The notes under the pieces: generated by a model | The model's input: only the letters and a program-made list of their open reading frames with translations | Told to the model about the DNA's origin: nothing | Database searches by the model: none | In this document: in pieces, positions 8,459 through 17,479 of the stretch | How positions within the stretch are numbered: position 1 is the stretch's first letter | Layout of the letters: each line of letters starts with the position of its first letter | Source: an uncultured Bacteroidota bacterium | Lineage (GTDB): Bacteria; Bacteroidota; Bacteroidia; JADZBD01 | Assembly (NCBI GenBank): GCA_937924855.1 | Contig: CALEYQ010000001.1 | Location: 1-64,000 of the forward strand | Length of the DNA stretch: 64,000 nt | Direction of reading: 5' to 3' | Made by a program: the position numbers and the translations under genes

Positions 8459-11326
8459 TTAATGAGAGATGACTACTTTATTGGTGGTGTTCTTACCGTC
8501 GTTGATTACACGGATGTAATAAACACCATTAGGAAGTTCGTTGGTAGGAACCTCGAAAAGGTGTTTTCCTGAGGGCAGCGATCCTTTGTGAACGCTGATT
8601 ACTTCCTGTCCAACCAGGTTAAAAATACCCACTTCTGAAGGTCCGGTTTCGGGAATGTTAATGTTGAGATACATCAAACCATTCGCCGGATTTGGGAACA
8701 CACCAATAGTAAGTTGCTGAGCTTGCTGAATCAGGCTGGCTCCGGTAAGAATACCGTCGTAGGTGATCTGGGCATTTCCTGCGCTGGTTGTGATATCGGT
8801 TAGGTTATCACCTGCCAACAGGGCAAAAGCAACTACAACGCTATCGCCGGGAGCAATAGTGAAGGGACCGGAAGAAACGCAATCCATAACGTCGTTTCCA
8901 TTACCGGCAACTCCTGCCTGAGCACGGTTGGTTGATAGTACAGTGAATTTTTCACCGGTATCGAAAGCAGGCGTTCCAGCCGTAGGGTCAACACCTCCGC
9001 CACCACCGGCAATATTATCTACTGCGTAGTGGACAAAGGGAGCGGTAGTGGTAAGTAGTTTTGTACCGGCATATAAGCCGTTGGTTTGGGTACTGTAAAC
9101 ATAACCCAGCCTGATGGCGGCATTTTGATTGGCTTTGTTTACGGCATAATTCATAACATCCCAGTCAGAAATAATACCCGCATACAGGTTCGAAACTGGT
9201 GATGCATTCGTGTTTTTCATTACATATTCCACGATCACATATTTTCGGTTTCCGGCAGTGGTCCATGCCCAGCCTTTATGCCGGGTTTGAATCCCAATAG
9301 GTCCGGATGGATTTAGCGCATCGGCAAATACACCCGTTACATCAAAGGCCGAAACCTGGGCGGGTGTTACCTGATAAACGCGCAGGATGGTTGAGTTGTC
9401 GTTATCGCCGGTAGCTCCGCCACGGAACATATCAGAAACTTTAGTGCTGGAATTACCAATCATAAAGCTCGACTCATACATCAGGTTTGAATCCAGATAT
9501 TGGAATCCAAGTCCCTGTTGCTGTCCATCCTGATTGTAACCGATTCTTCCCCGGCTGGTGATGGTGGTTTTGATATCATTAACGGTAATGTTAATGTAAT
9601 CCACGTTCACGGTAATGGTGAAGAACTGGAGGTAGGTCCATGAACCATCCTGAATGGTCAGAGTAAAATCAATGGGTTGGTTCAAAGGACAGGTAGGCAG
9701 AATTCTTACCCGGAACGGATTGGAAGCGCTGTTAACGGAAGCTAATGTGTTGAGTGCTCCAACGGGGAAAGAATTGCTGAGAATAGAAACAAATGACGAA
9801 CTGGTTGAAAGGGTTGCTGTAGTGGCCGAAGTAACAGGGGCCAGCATACAGGTGTAGTCACCATGAATACGAATGGTATCTCCGATGATGAAGATATTGT
9901 CATTATTATCGGTGATAACCCTGTTTAACAATAAAACAGATTTTGCATTTGCGTTATTCAGGGCATTAAACATATCCACCCTTCCGGTTCCAAGCTTGTT
10001 TACATAGGAACCATTTTGAGGAATCTGGTAAATGGGATCGGTTGTGGCTTTGAGGCGTTCTCCGATCTGAAGGGCATTATAGGAGGTAAATACCGATTTA
10101 ATCATTCCACAAACTCCGGCCGCAACGGGGCAGGCCATAGAGGTTCCGCTTTGGGTAGAATACCCTCCGCCACTCCAGGTAGCAAGGATGGAAGAGCCGG
10201 GAGCGGAGACGTCAACGGTATAATTCCAGTTTGAGAAGCCGGATTTGATATCATTTACAGAGCCGGTTGAAGCAACAGAAATAACATAATTCAGGGCAGC
10301 AGGGAAAAAAGCCTGATCCTGGCTGTTGTTTCCGGCAGCGGCAATAACCAGAGCGTTTTTATTTATTGTAGCGTAGTCAATAATATTTTGTTCAAAAGGG
10401 CCACCACCTGTTCCTCCCCAGCTGCAATTGATAACATGACAACCGTGGTCTGCGGCGTAAACAATGCCCTGGTAAGCGGCAACCAGCGAACCGGAAGCAT
10501 TGGAGATTTTTACGGGCAGAAAGCGACAGTTAAATCCGGATCCGGCGACTCCGATGCTGTTGTTGGTAGAAGCAGAGGAACAACCCGATACGTGAACACC
10601 GTGAGCGTTGGCCTGCCAGGTAGGGTCGTTGTCGTTCATGGCAACGTCCCATCCGCGGTAATTATCGAGATACCCATCGCCGTCGTCATCAATACCATTG
10701 ATGGGGTCGGCAAGATTATACTGAATGTTGTTTTGGAGGTCAGGATGGTTAAGTTCAACACCGGTATCTGTGATACCAATGGTAACCGTAGTGCTTCCCT
10801 GGCTGATGTTCCAGCCGTTTACTGCATCAATACGGTTAACACCGAGATGCGACTGAGATCCAAAATTAGGATCGTTGGGCGTAAAATAAATTTTGGGAAG
10901 GTAGTAGGGCTGAACATATTCGAAAATTCCAAGAGAAAGTAACCAATTGATTACCATTTCCTCATTGAAATTGCCTTCGTACTTCAGGGCGTAAATAAGA
11001 CTGATATCGGCCATTTTTAACCCCATGTCGTTTTTCTCCCTTTCAGGAGCTTTGTGACGAGGAAACATCTTTTCCAAAGAAGTAGCACTGATCTGCTGCA
11101 GCAGCATGTTCAGGTTAAGATTGTTGTTAATCCCATTTGCCTGGCAATCGTTGCGGTACTGGCTCTTAACTTTTAAAATGATGTTTTTGGCAATGTAATC
11201 CTCTGAGGTAACATTTTCCGGCATCTTAAAAAACTTTTGGGTAGGCTTGGGAAGATTCCCGTTGGAAGCCAGCAAAAGGGATACGGAAAAAATACCTGCG
11301 GCAAGGAGTGAGGTAATTTTTTTCAT
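8459..11326 (-). CDS. Secreted subtilisin-like S8 protease with T9SS type A sorting domain
   Basis: A 955-residue exported serine protease. A Sec signal peptide (about 1-20) is followed by a prodomain to about 150. The S8 catalytic domain then shows Asp in GITDTGVELNHPDL (near 188), His in AHGVHVSG (near 241) and Ser in SGTSMACPVAAGV (near 392). An Asp-rich insert, DDDGDGYLDN (near 215), looks like a calcium-binding loop. A long beta-rich region follows, and the final ~80 residues form a type A sorting domain (PNPANG start, NGVYYIRV, ending KVVISH). The protein should therefore be exported by T9SS and anchored or released at the surface. The His motif has Val where HGTH is normal. It has its own promoter and terminator. 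Confidence 0.94.
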   Translation of the reverse strand: MKKITSLLAAGIFSVSLLLASNGNLPKPTQKFFKMPENVTSEDYIAKNIILKVKSQYRNDCQANGINNNLNLNMLLQQISATSLEKMFPRHKAPEREKNDMGLKMADISLIYALKYEGNFNEEMVINWLLSLGIFEYVQPYYLPKIYFTPNDPNFGSQSHLGVNRIDAVNGWNISQGSTTVTIGITDTGVELNHPDLQNNIQYNLADPINGIDDDGDGYLDNYRGWDVAMNDNDPTWQANAHGVHVSGCSSASTNNSIGVAGSGFNCRFLPVKISNASGSLVAAYQGIVYAADHGCHVINCSWGGTGGGPFEQNIIDYATINKNALVIAAAGNNSQDQAFFPAALNYVISVASTGSVNDIKSGFSNWNYTVDVSAPGSSILATWSGGGYSTQSGTSMACPVAAGVCGMIKSVFTSYNALQIGERLKATTDPIYQIPQNGSYVNKLGTGRVDMFNALNNANAKSVLLLNRVITDNNDNIFIIGDTIRIHGDYTCMLAPVTSATTATLSTSSSFVSILSNSFPVGALNTLASVNSASNPFRVRILPTCPLNQPIDFTLTIQDGSWTYLQFFTITVNVDYINITVNDIKTTITSRGRIGYNQDGQQQGLGFQYLDSNLMYESSFMIGNSSTKVSDMFRGGATGDNDNSTILRVYQVTPAQVSAFDVTGVFADALNPSGPIGIQTRHKGWAWTTAGNRKYVIVEYVMKNTNASPVSNLYAGIISDWDVMNYAVNKANQNAAIRLGYVYSTQTNGLYAGTKLLTTTAPFVHYAVDNIAGGGGGVDPTAGTPAFDTGEKFTVLSTNRAQAGVAGNGNDVMDCVSSGPFTIAPGDSVVVAFALLAGDNLTDITTSAGNAQITYDGILTGASLIQQAQQLTIGVFPNPANGLMYLNINIPETGPSEVGIFNLVGQEVISVHKGSLPSGKHLFEVPTNELPNGVYYIRVINDGKNTTNKVVISH

Positions 11327-11367
11327 GTTGATTGGTTTAGGTTCCTGGTTAATTTTAAATCGAAATA

Positions 11368-11397
11368 CTAAGGTAATATTCTACCCGTAATTTTCAA
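11368..11397 (-). promoter_or_regulatory. Promoter of the S8 protease gene
   Basis: On the minus strand, TTG, a 19-base spacer and TACCTTAG, which differs from TAnnTTTG at one position. About 40 bases of leader separate it from the ATG. Confidence 0.55.
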
Positions 11398-11418
11398 ATA
11401 TGTTTTTTCAGGCGGTTA

Positions 11419-11874
11419 TTAACCTATTTCGTCGGTTGATGGGAAGGATTTAAGGAAGCGGAACGATTCATGTTCCGGGTCAATTTCGAGGATGTAGTGT
11501 TTTAATCCATTGGTTATCAATAGATAAGGAACTTTTAACACAATATTGTATCGTGCAGCCTGGTCCAGAACTTCCTGTCCAAGGCTTACTTCAGGGGCTT
11601 TACACTCAACCAGGAGGGCCGGTTTGCCTGAGGTATTATAATATACCACATCGGCCCGCTTTTTTAAGGACTGATACCGAAGTGAAACTTCCACCCCGAT
11701 GCGACCCTGTGCCAGTCCGCGGTGTTTCCATAAATAATGAACCACATGCTGGCGAACCCACTCTTCAGGGGTCAAAACCACTTTCTTTTTGCGGATTTCA
11801 TCATAGATGAGGGTTTTTCCGTTTTCATAAAATGTGGAAAAAGTGACTTCCGGAAAGCTCAGTTTTGGAAACAT
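11419..11874 (-). CDS. Stand-alone HsdR N-terminal (PD-(D/E)XK) domain protein
   Basis: A 151-residue protein that consists almost entirely of the domain found at the N-terminus of type I restriction endonuclease R subunits. PEEWVRQHVVHYL (near 37-49) is the typical entry helix. The nuclease core appears as RADVVYYN and ALLVECKAP, so the Asp and the Glu-x-Lys of the active site are present. There is no helicase domain and no hsdM or hsdS nearby, so it is not a restriction system as it stands. Its substrate is unknown. It is divergent from holA with only 30 bases between start codons, which share two overlapping candidate -7 boxes. Confidence 0.85.
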   Translation of the reverse strand: MFPKLSFPEVTFSTFYENGKTLIYDEIRKKKVVLTPEEWVRQHVVHYLWKHRGLAQGRIGVEVSLRYQSLKKRADVVYYNTSGKPALLVECKAPEVSLGQEVLDQAARYNIVLKVPYLLITNGLKHYILEIDPEHESFRFLKSFPSTDEIG

Positions 11875-11880
11875 CTGTCA

Positions 11881-11888
11881 CAAGTTTA
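11881..11888 (-). promoter_or_regulatory. Candidate -7 box for the HsdR-N gene
   Basis: TAAACTTG on the minus strand differs from TAnnTTTG at one position and sits six bases before the start codon. If used, the transcript would begin at or very near the ATG. Confidence 0.35.
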
Positions 11889-11890
11889 AG

Positions 11891-11898
11891 TAATTTTG
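11891..11898 (+). promoter_or_regulatory. Candidate -7 box for holA
   Basis: TAATTTTG is an exact match to TAnnTTTG and ends six bases before the holA ATG. A TTTTG lies 23 bases upstream, wider than the ideal 19. Use of this box would give a leaderless mRNA. Confidence 0.45.
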
Positions 11899-11904
11899 TA
11901 AATC

Positions 11905-12975
11905 ATGGTAGAAGCAGAGAAAATCAAAAAGGAAGTTTCGTCGGGAAAATTTTCGCCGGTGTATTTACTCATGGGTGAAGAACCCTATTATATTGATTAC
12001 CTGGCCGATTTTTTTGAAAAGGAGGTGCTTGATGAGATGGAACGCGAGTTTAATCTATCGGTGCTTTACGGTAACGATGTTGATTTGGCCACCATTGTTT
12101 CGGTAGCCCGGCGTTTTCCCATGATGGGCGAACGCAATGTGGTAATCGTCAGGGAAGCCCAACACATTCGTGCCCTTACCCGAAAATCAGGATCGGAGGA
12201 GGAGGAAGCTGATGGGGCTGAGGATGAAAAAACAAGCGGTGCGCTTGCGCCTTTGTTGCAGTACTTGCAACAACCCCTTGCCCAAACCATCCTCGTAGTT
12301 TGTTATAAGTATAAAAATCTTGACAAGCGTTCGCAGGTCTTCAAAGCCTTTTCAAAGGCGGGTGTTGTTTTGTCATCTCCGAAAATTTACGATGATAAAG
12401 TTCCGGCCTGGATTCATAATTATGCCGGTGAAAAGGGCTATAAAATTGATCCTGCCGCTTCACGCCTCATGGCCGATTACCTGGGTAACGATCTGGGTAA
12501 GGTGGTGAATGAGCTCGATAAGCTGATGCTGAATGTTCCGGCCGGAAATATGATCAACCTCGATCATATTCAGAAATTCATCGGGATAAGTAAAGAGTAT
12601 AATGTTTTCGAACTCACCAATGCCCTGGACCGTAAAGATGTGGTAAAGGCAAACCGTATTGTCAATCACTTTGCCGCAAATCCCCGCGACAATTCTCCCA
12701 TTATGGTCATCGCGGTTTTGTTCAGTCATTTTAATAAGGTGCTGGCTTATTCTGCCCTCCCGGATAAATCAAGCGCCACGGTAAAGGAGAAGCTGGGTAT
12801 TAATCCCTACTTTTTAAAAGACTATGAAACGGCCGCAAGGAATTATCCTTTTGCTAAGCTTGTTTTTGTGATGAACCTACTGCGCGAATACGATTTGAAG
12901 TCTAAAGGTTTCGACAGCGGTGATATCAGCGGTGGTGAATTGCTGCGGGAATTAATTTTTAAAATTCTGCACTGA
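11905..12975 (+). CDS. holA: DNA polymerase III subunit delta
   Basis: A 356-residue clamp-loader subunit that opens the beta clamp. The N-terminal part has the expected SPVYLLMGEEPYYIDYLADFF (about 18-38), followed by the degenerate AAA+ core with no functional Walker A motif, as is normal for delta. The C-terminal collar domain holds the family-typical DLGKVVNELDKL and SPIMVIAVLFSHFNKVL segments. An acidic stretch of about 20 residues near 95 (many Glu, Ala and Gly) is a poorly conserved insert. The gene is followed after three bases by the EVE-domain gene, so the two are probably co-transcribed. Confidence 0.92.
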   Translation: MVEAEKIKKEVSSGKFSPVYLLMGEEPYYIDYLADFFEKEVLDEMEREFNLSVLYGNDVDLATIVSVARRFPMMGERNVVIVREAQHIRALTRKSGSEEEEADGAEDEKTSGALAPLLQYLQQPLAQTILVVCYKYKNLDKRSQVFKAFSKAGVVLSSPKIYDDKVPAWIHNYAGEKGYKIDPAASRLMADYLGNDLGKVVNELDKLMLNVPAGNMINLDHIQKFIGISKEYNVFELTNALDRKDVVKANRIVNHFAANPRDNSPIMVIAVLFSHFNKVLAYSALPDKSSATVKEKLGINPYFLKDYETAARNYPFAKLVFVMNLLREYDLKSKGFDSGDISGGELLRELIFKILH

Positions 12976-12978
12976 GGA

Positions 12979-13389
12979 ATGAATTACTGGCTTGTTAAAT
13001 CGGAACCCGGAGTTTATTCGATCGATCAATTTGAAAAGGATAAGAAAACCTGTTGGGATGGGATCCGGAATTACGCTGCCCGATTGCATTTGCGGGCCAT
13101 GAAAAAAGGCGACCTGGTTTTGTTTTACCACAGCAACAAGGATAAAAAAATAGTGGGATTGGGAAAAGTTGCGGGTGAGGCCTATCAGGATCCCACCACC
13201 ACAGAGGATTGGTCGGCCGTTGATCTTGCCTTTGTAAGTAAACTTCCCAGGCCCCTGGCCCTTTCTGAATTGAAAAAGGATGCCCTTTTAAAAAACATGA
13301 AATTTGTGATTATCGGTCGCCTGAGTGTATCACCGGTAAGCAATCCGGAAATGGAAAAAATCTGTGCTTTGTCGGGGTTAAAAATTTAG
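12979..13389 (+). CDS. EVE domain-containing protein
   Basis: A 136-residue single-domain protein of the EVE (PUA-like) family. It begins MNYWLVKSEPGVYSIDQF and has the WDGIRNYAARLHLRAMKKGDLVLFYHS core, both hallmarks of the bacterial thymocyte-nuclear-protein-1-like group. EVE and YTH domains bind modified bases in RNA or DNA through an aromatic cage, but the ligand of this bacterial family is not settled. The gene starts three bases after holA and is probably translated from the same message. Confidence 0.93.
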   Translation: MNYWLVKSEPGVYSIDQFEKDKKTCWDGIRNYAARLHLRAMKKGDLVLFYHSNKDKKIVGLGKVAGEAYQDPTTTEDWSAVDLAFVSKLPRPLALSELKKDALLKNMKFVIIGRLSVSPVSNPEMEKICALSGLKI

Positions 13390-13398
13390 TTTTTAGGA

Positions 13399-13427
13399 TT
13401 GTCCGCTTAAATTATCCATTAACTTTG
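13399..13427 (+). promoter_or_regulatory. Promoter of the TonB-dependent receptor gene
   Basis: TTG at 13399-13401, an 18-base spacer, then TAACTTTG at 13420-13427, an exact match to TAnnTTTG. The leader to the ATG is about 38 bases. Confidence 0.6.
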
Positions 13428-13465
13428 TGGCGGCAAAAACATCCCCCTTTTAATTTTTTTGCATT

Positions 13466-15805
13466 ATGAAATTTTTATACGGCTGTTTGCTTTTGTTGCT
13501 GCCCATATTTGCTCAGGGGCAAAATGCCACCGTCAGGGCTTTTGTTTACGATAAAGGAACCGGAGAGCCCATTCCCAGTGTAAATGCTTTTTTGAAAGGA
13601 ACCAAATACACGGTTATTTCGGATGTTAACGGGTTCTTCTCACTTTCGGGAGTTCCCCCCGGAACCTATCAGCTTATCATTACATTTATCGGGTACGACA
13701 CCATTAACCAGCCCATTACCTTAAAGCCCGGGGATCTGGTTACCAAAAAGTTTTTTCTTAAAGAGAGTGCGAAGCTGTTGGGCGATGTGGATATTACCGT
13801 AAAACAGGAACAAAAAACGAAGGAAGTTAATATTGCCATTATTCCCGTTACGGTGGAAGACATCAAGCGGGTTCCTTCCGTTGGTGGCGAACCCGATCTG
13901 GCTCAGTACCTGCAGATTTTGCCCGGGGTTACTTTTACGGGTGACCAGGGCGGACAGCTGTATATTCGTGGTGGAACCCCGGTTCAAAATAAGGTGCTGC
14001 TCGACGGCATGATCGTTTATAACCCCTTTCACTCCATAGGGTTGTTTTCTGTTTTTGATGCCGACATTATTCGTAATGCGGATATTTATACCGGCGGGTT
14101 CGGAGCCAAATACGGTGGCCGGATTTCTTCCATTATGGATATTACAACCCGCGACGGAAATAAAAAGCGTGTGGCAGGAAAGTTATCCACCAGCCCCTTT
14201 TCCTCCAAAGCACTCATTGAAGGACCCATTAAAAAACAGGATGAGGAAGGCGGCAGTTCCAGTTATTTGCTCACGGTTAAAGGAAGTTATCTGGACCGCA
14301 GTTCGAAGTTTTTTTATTCCTACATCGATGAAAACGGATTGCCTTTCAGCTTTCTGGATGCCTACGCTAAAACTTCTTTTAATTCCCCCAGCGGAAGTAA
14401 GCTGAATCTTTATGGCTTTAATTTCCGCGACCGTGTAAATTATCAGTTTCAGTCCGACATTTCCTGGAATGCCTTGGGCGGTGGTTCTAATTTTGTCTTG
14501 ATTCCAAGCTCATCAGCCGTGCTTATCGAAGGCGCTTTTGCCTATTCGAATTATGAAATTTCAATGACGGAAAGCGATTCCCTGCCTCGTTCCAGTGAAA
14601 TAAACGGATTTAACATGGGACTTGATTTTACCTATTTCTACGGTAACAATGACATTAAGTATGGGGTGGAAGTGTTGGGTTTCACAACCGATTTCAATTT
14701 TTATAATGTAGTAAAAAGAAAAATTGAACAGCGTGAGAACACCACCGAACTGGCCGGATATGTTAAAAGCAAAATTATTTCAGGAAACAAAAAGTTTATT
14801 CTTGAGCCCAGCATCCGCTTACATTATTATGCTGCCTTGCGGAATTTTTCGCCCGAGCCCAGGCTCGGCATGAAATATAACGCCACTTCCCGCATGCGTT
14901 ACAAATTTGCCGGTGGTTTCTACAGTCAGAACCTGGTCAGTGCCACCTCCGACCGCGATGTGGTGAATCTCTTCTACGGGTTCCTTTCCGGTTCCGACAA
15001 CCTTCAATCGAACTTTACCGATGAAAAAGGAAATGTTAAGCCGGTTACCCACAACCTTCAGAAAGCATGGCATGCTATTGCCGGGATGGAATTTGATATT
15101 ACCAAGAAACTTGATCTTAATCTCGAGTGTTACTGGAAAGAGTTTACCCAGCTTACCAATATCAACCGGAATAAACTGTTCGATGATGACGAGGCGCATG
15201 CGAATGTTCCCGATGCCATCAAGAAAGATTTTATTATCGAAACCGGCAGCGCCAAAGGTGTTGACCTTTTGCTGAAATACGAGGATAAGAAATTGTATAT
15301 ATGGGCGGTTTATTCACTGGGCTTTGTTCAACGATGGGACGGCATGAACAAATATATGCCCCACTTCGACCGGAGGCATAACGTAAACCTGGTGGTGGCT
15401 TACCAGTTTGGAAAAAACAAAGATTGGGAAGTTGACGGAAGGTGGAATTTCGGTTCCGGTTTTCCATTTACCAAAACAGCCGGGTTTTATGAAAATGTTG
15501 TGTTCTCGGGTGGAATCAACACCAACTACACCAATACAAATTACGATCCCAATAATCCCAATTCCAACAGTCAGCTGGGTATCTTGTACGGGAAACTTAA
15601 TGATGGAAGATTGCCTTATTACCACCGCCTGGATATCACCGTAAAAAAGAAGTGGGAAATAGGGGAGAACAACACGCTTGAAAGTTCGGTGGGAGCCACC
15701 AACGTGTACGACCGGGACAATATCTTCTATTTCGACCGGGTGAGGTATAAAAGGGTGAACCAGTTACCCCTGCTGCCCAGCGCAAGTATTTCCTGGACTT
15801 TTTAA
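13466..15805 (+). CDS. TonB-dependent outer-membrane receptor with N-terminal carboxypeptidase-like domain
   Basis: A 779-residue outer-membrane transporter. A signal peptide (residues 1-18) is followed by a CarboxypepD-regulatory-like beta-sandwich (about 20-105, with GTGEPIPSVNAFLKG and FLSGVPPGTYQLIITFIGY-type features), as is usual for Bacteroidota receptors. The plug domain follows (about 115-235; QILPGVTFTGDQGGQLYIRGG, VLLDGMIVYNPFH), then the beta-barrel, ending in the aromatic residue of SASISWTF. No susD partner is adjacent, so it is not a typical polysaccharide-utilisation SusC. The substrate (siderophore, vitamin, peptide or other) cannot be told from the sequence. It has its own promoter. 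Confidence 0.93.
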   Translation: MKFLYGCLLLLLPIFAQGQNATVRAFVYDKGTGEPIPSVNAFLKGTKYTVISDVNGFFSLSGVPPGTYQLIITFIGYDTINQPITLKPGDLVTKKFFLKESAKLLGDVDITVKQEQKTKEVNIAIIPVTVEDIKRVPSVGGEPDLAQYLQILPGVTFTGDQGGQLYIRGGTPVQNKVLLDGMIVYNPFHSIGLFSVFDADIIRNADIYTGGFGAKYGGRISSIMDITTRDGNKKRVAGKLSTSPFSSKALIEGPIKKQDEEGGSSSYLLTVKGSYLDRSSKFFYSYIDENGLPFSFLDAYAKTSFNSPSGSKLNLYGFNFRDRVNYQFQSDISWNALGGGSNFVLIPSSSAVLIEGAFAYSNYEISMTESDSLPRSSEINGFNMGLDFTYFYGNNDIKYGVEVLGFTTDFNFYNVVKRKIEQRENTTELAGYVKSKIISGNKKFILEPSIRLHYYAALRNFSPEPRLGMKYNATSRMRYKFAGGFYSQNLVSATSDRDVVNLFYGFLSGSDNLQSNFTDEKGNVKPVTHNLQKAWHAIAGMEFDITKKLDLNLECYWKEFTQLTNINRNKLFDDDEAHANVPDAIKKDFIIETGSAKGVDLLLKYEDKKLYIWAVYSLGFVQRWDGMNKYMPHFDRRHNVNLVVAYQFGKNKDWEVDGRWNFGSGFPFTKTAGFYENVVFSGGINTNYTNTNYDPNNPNSNSQLGILYGKLNDGRLPYYHRLDITVKKKWEIGENNTLESSVGATNVYDRDNIFYFDRVRYKRVNQLPLLPSASISWTF

Positions 15806-15894
15806 CAGCTAAATTTTTTAGTTTCCTTTTAATCAGGCTTCTTGTAACCCTGATTCACTTATTTCGTATAAGCATGAAATGCTAATGCGTTCTT

Positions 15895-16764
15895 ATGCGT
15901 CAACTTAAAATCACGAAGCAGGTTACCAATCGGGAAACCGCTTCCCTGGACAAGTATTTACAGGAAATTGGTAAAATGGAGCTGATTACCGCCGAAGAAG
16001 AGGTGGAATTGGCTAAAAGAATTAAACAGGGCGATCAGGCCGCCCTGGAAAAACTGACCAAGGCAAACCTTAGGTTTGTTATTTCTGTGTCCAAACAGTA
16101 TCAAAATCAAGGACTTAGCCTGCCCGACCTTATCAATGAAGGGAATCTGGGCCTTATAAAAGCTGCCCAGCGTTTCGATGAAACCCGTGGATTTAAATTT
16201 ATTTCCTATGCCGTTTGGTGGATCCGTCAGAGCATTCTGCAGGCCCTGGCCGAACAGTCGCGCATAGTTCGATTACCTCTCAATAAAATTGGTTCACTGA
16301 ATAAAATCAATAAAACATTTGCCCGCCTGGAACAGGATTATGAAAGGGAGCCAACCCATGAAGAGATTGCAAAGGCTATGGAGGTTTCTGAAATTGATGT
16401 TCGGGAAGGAATGAAAAACAACGGGCGACATGTGTCGATGGATGCCCCAATCACCAGTGGGGACGACAGCACCAGCACCATGTATGAGCTGATGGAGAAC
16501 CCCGATACCCCAAGTCCGGAAAATCAATTAATTACCGAATCGCTACGCAGGGAAATAGAAAGAGCTTTGAGTACTCTTACCCAGCGGGAGGCAGATGTGG
16601 TTCGCCTGTACTTTGGATTGAGCGGAGAACATGCCCTGAGTCTTGAAGAAATAGGAGGGCGGTTCGACCTTACCCGTGAACGGGTGAGGCAAATAAAAGA
16701 AAAGGCCGTTCGCCGGCTTAAACATACCTCAAGAAGCAAGTTGCTAAAATCATATTTGGGTTAG
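15895..16764 (+). CDS. rpoD: Primary RNA polymerase sigma factor (RpoD/SigA)
   Basis: A 289-residue sigma-70 family factor of the compact Bacteroidota primary type, lacking the long region 1.1 found in proteobacteria. Region 1.2 is SLDKYLQEIGKMELITAEEEVELAKRI-like, region 2 includes the core-binding NLRFVISVSKQY and DLINEGNLGLIKAAQRFD, and the -7 recognition helix GFKFISYAVWWIRQSI. Region 3 follows, then region 4 with the HTH LSLEEIGGRFDLTRERVRQIKEKAVRRL near the end. This factor recognises the TTTG/TAnnTTTG promoters seen across the window. The gene is followed by a strong terminator. Confidence 0.97.
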   Translation: MRQLKITKQVTNRETASLDKYLQEIGKMELITAEEEVELAKRIKQGDQAALEKLTKANLRFVISVSKQYQNQGLSLPDLINEGNLGLIKAAQRFDETRGFKFISYAVWWIRQSILQALAEQSRIVRLPLNKIGSLNKINKTFARLEQDYEREPTHEEIAKAMEVSEIDVREGMKNNGRHVSMDAPITSGDDSTSTMYELMENPDTPSPENQLITESLRREIERALSTLTQREADVVRLYFGLSGEHALSLEEIGGRFDLTRERVRQIKEKAVRRLKHTSRSKLLKSYLG

Positions 16765-16787
16765 ATTTGTTTTTAGGTTTAAGGATG

Positions 16788-16815
16788 GGAGGGCCTGTGG
16801 TCCTCCTTTTTTTTT
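16788..16815 (+). terminator. Intrinsic terminator of rpoD
   Basis: An 8-bp stem (GGAGGGCC with GGTCCTCC, one G-U pair) with a 3-base loop is followed by nine T. The T tract runs directly into the -7 box of rpe. Confidence 0.78.
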
Positions 16816-16822
16816 AATTTTG
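16815..16822 (+). promoter_or_regulatory. Candidate -7 box for rpe
   Basis: TAATTTTG matches TAnnTTTG exactly and lies six bases before the rpe ATG at 16829. It adjoins the rpoD terminator, so rpe expression would start with little or no leader. Confidence 0.45.
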
Positions 16823-16828
16823 TGCTTC

Positions 16829-17479
16829 ATGCCGGGTATCATCTCTCCTTCTGTTTTATCGGCCGATTTTACCAACCTGGGCCGCGATGTTGAAATGCTG
16901 AATCAAAGCCAGGCCGACTGGATTCACTTTGATGTAATGGACGGAGTGTTTGTGCCTAATATTTCCTTTGGATTGACGGTTCTTAAAGCCGTAAAGAAAA
17001 TTGCCAAAAAACCCCTGGATGTTCACCTGATGATTGCGGCGGCAGATAATTATCTGGAAGCGTTTAAAGAAGCCGGAGCCGATCATATTATAGTGCATGC
17101 CGAGGCCTGCACCCACCTCCACCGCACCCTGAATCAAATCCGGGCCCTGGGTTTGAAATCAGGCCTTGCCATAAACCCGCATACCGCTCCTGAAACCATT
17201 GCCGGGGTGCTTTCCGAAATTGATATCCTGCTGGTGATGAGTGTGAACCCCGGTTTTGGCGGACAAAAATTTATTCCCTCCACCCTGGATAAATTGCGAA
17301 AGATAAACCGCATGAAAAAGGAAGGAAAATTTAATTTCCTGGTAGAGGTTGACGGAGGTGTGGATTTGAATAATGCCGGTGAAATAATTAAAGCAGGTGC
17401 CGATGCCCTGGTGGCAGGCAATGCCGTTTTCAGCGCTCCGGATCCGGCCGGCGTAATTGCCCAAATGAAAAACCTTTGA
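16829..17479 (+). CDS. rpe: Ribulose-phosphate 3-epimerase
   Basis: A 216-residue TIM-barrel enzyme that interconverts D-ribulose 5-phosphate and D-xylulose 5-phosphate in the pentose phosphate pathway. The complete signature is present: ISPSVLSADF, WIHFDVMDGVFVPN (His-x-Asp metal ligands), LDVHLMI, the VNPGFGGQKF phosphate loop, and VEVDGGV carrying the last metal aspartate. I chose the ATG at 16829; an upstream TTG at 16820 in frame lies inside the presumed -7 box. A second, divergent RPE-like barrel is present 4.7 kb downstream fused to CBS domains. Confidence 0.95.
   Translation: MPGIISPSVLSADFTNLGRDVEMLNQSQADWIHFDVMDGVFVPNISFGLTVLKAVKKIAKKPLDVHLMIAAADNYLEAFKEAGADHIIVHAEACTHLHRTLNQIRALGLKSGLAINPHTAPETIAGVLSEIDILLVMSVNPGFGGQKFIPSTLDKLRKINRMKKEGKFNFLVEVDGGVDLNNAGEIIKAGADALVAGNAVFSAPDPAGVIAQMKNL

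Noticed and set aside
11419..11874. Type I restriction-modification system
   Set aside because: Only the HsdR N-terminal domain is present. There is no helicase part and no hsdM or hsdS in the window.
15831..15855. Inverted repeat after the TonB receptor gene (AATCAGG/CCTGATT)
   Set aside because: It has a 7-bp stem and an 11-base loop and is not followed by a T run, so I do not call it a terminator.
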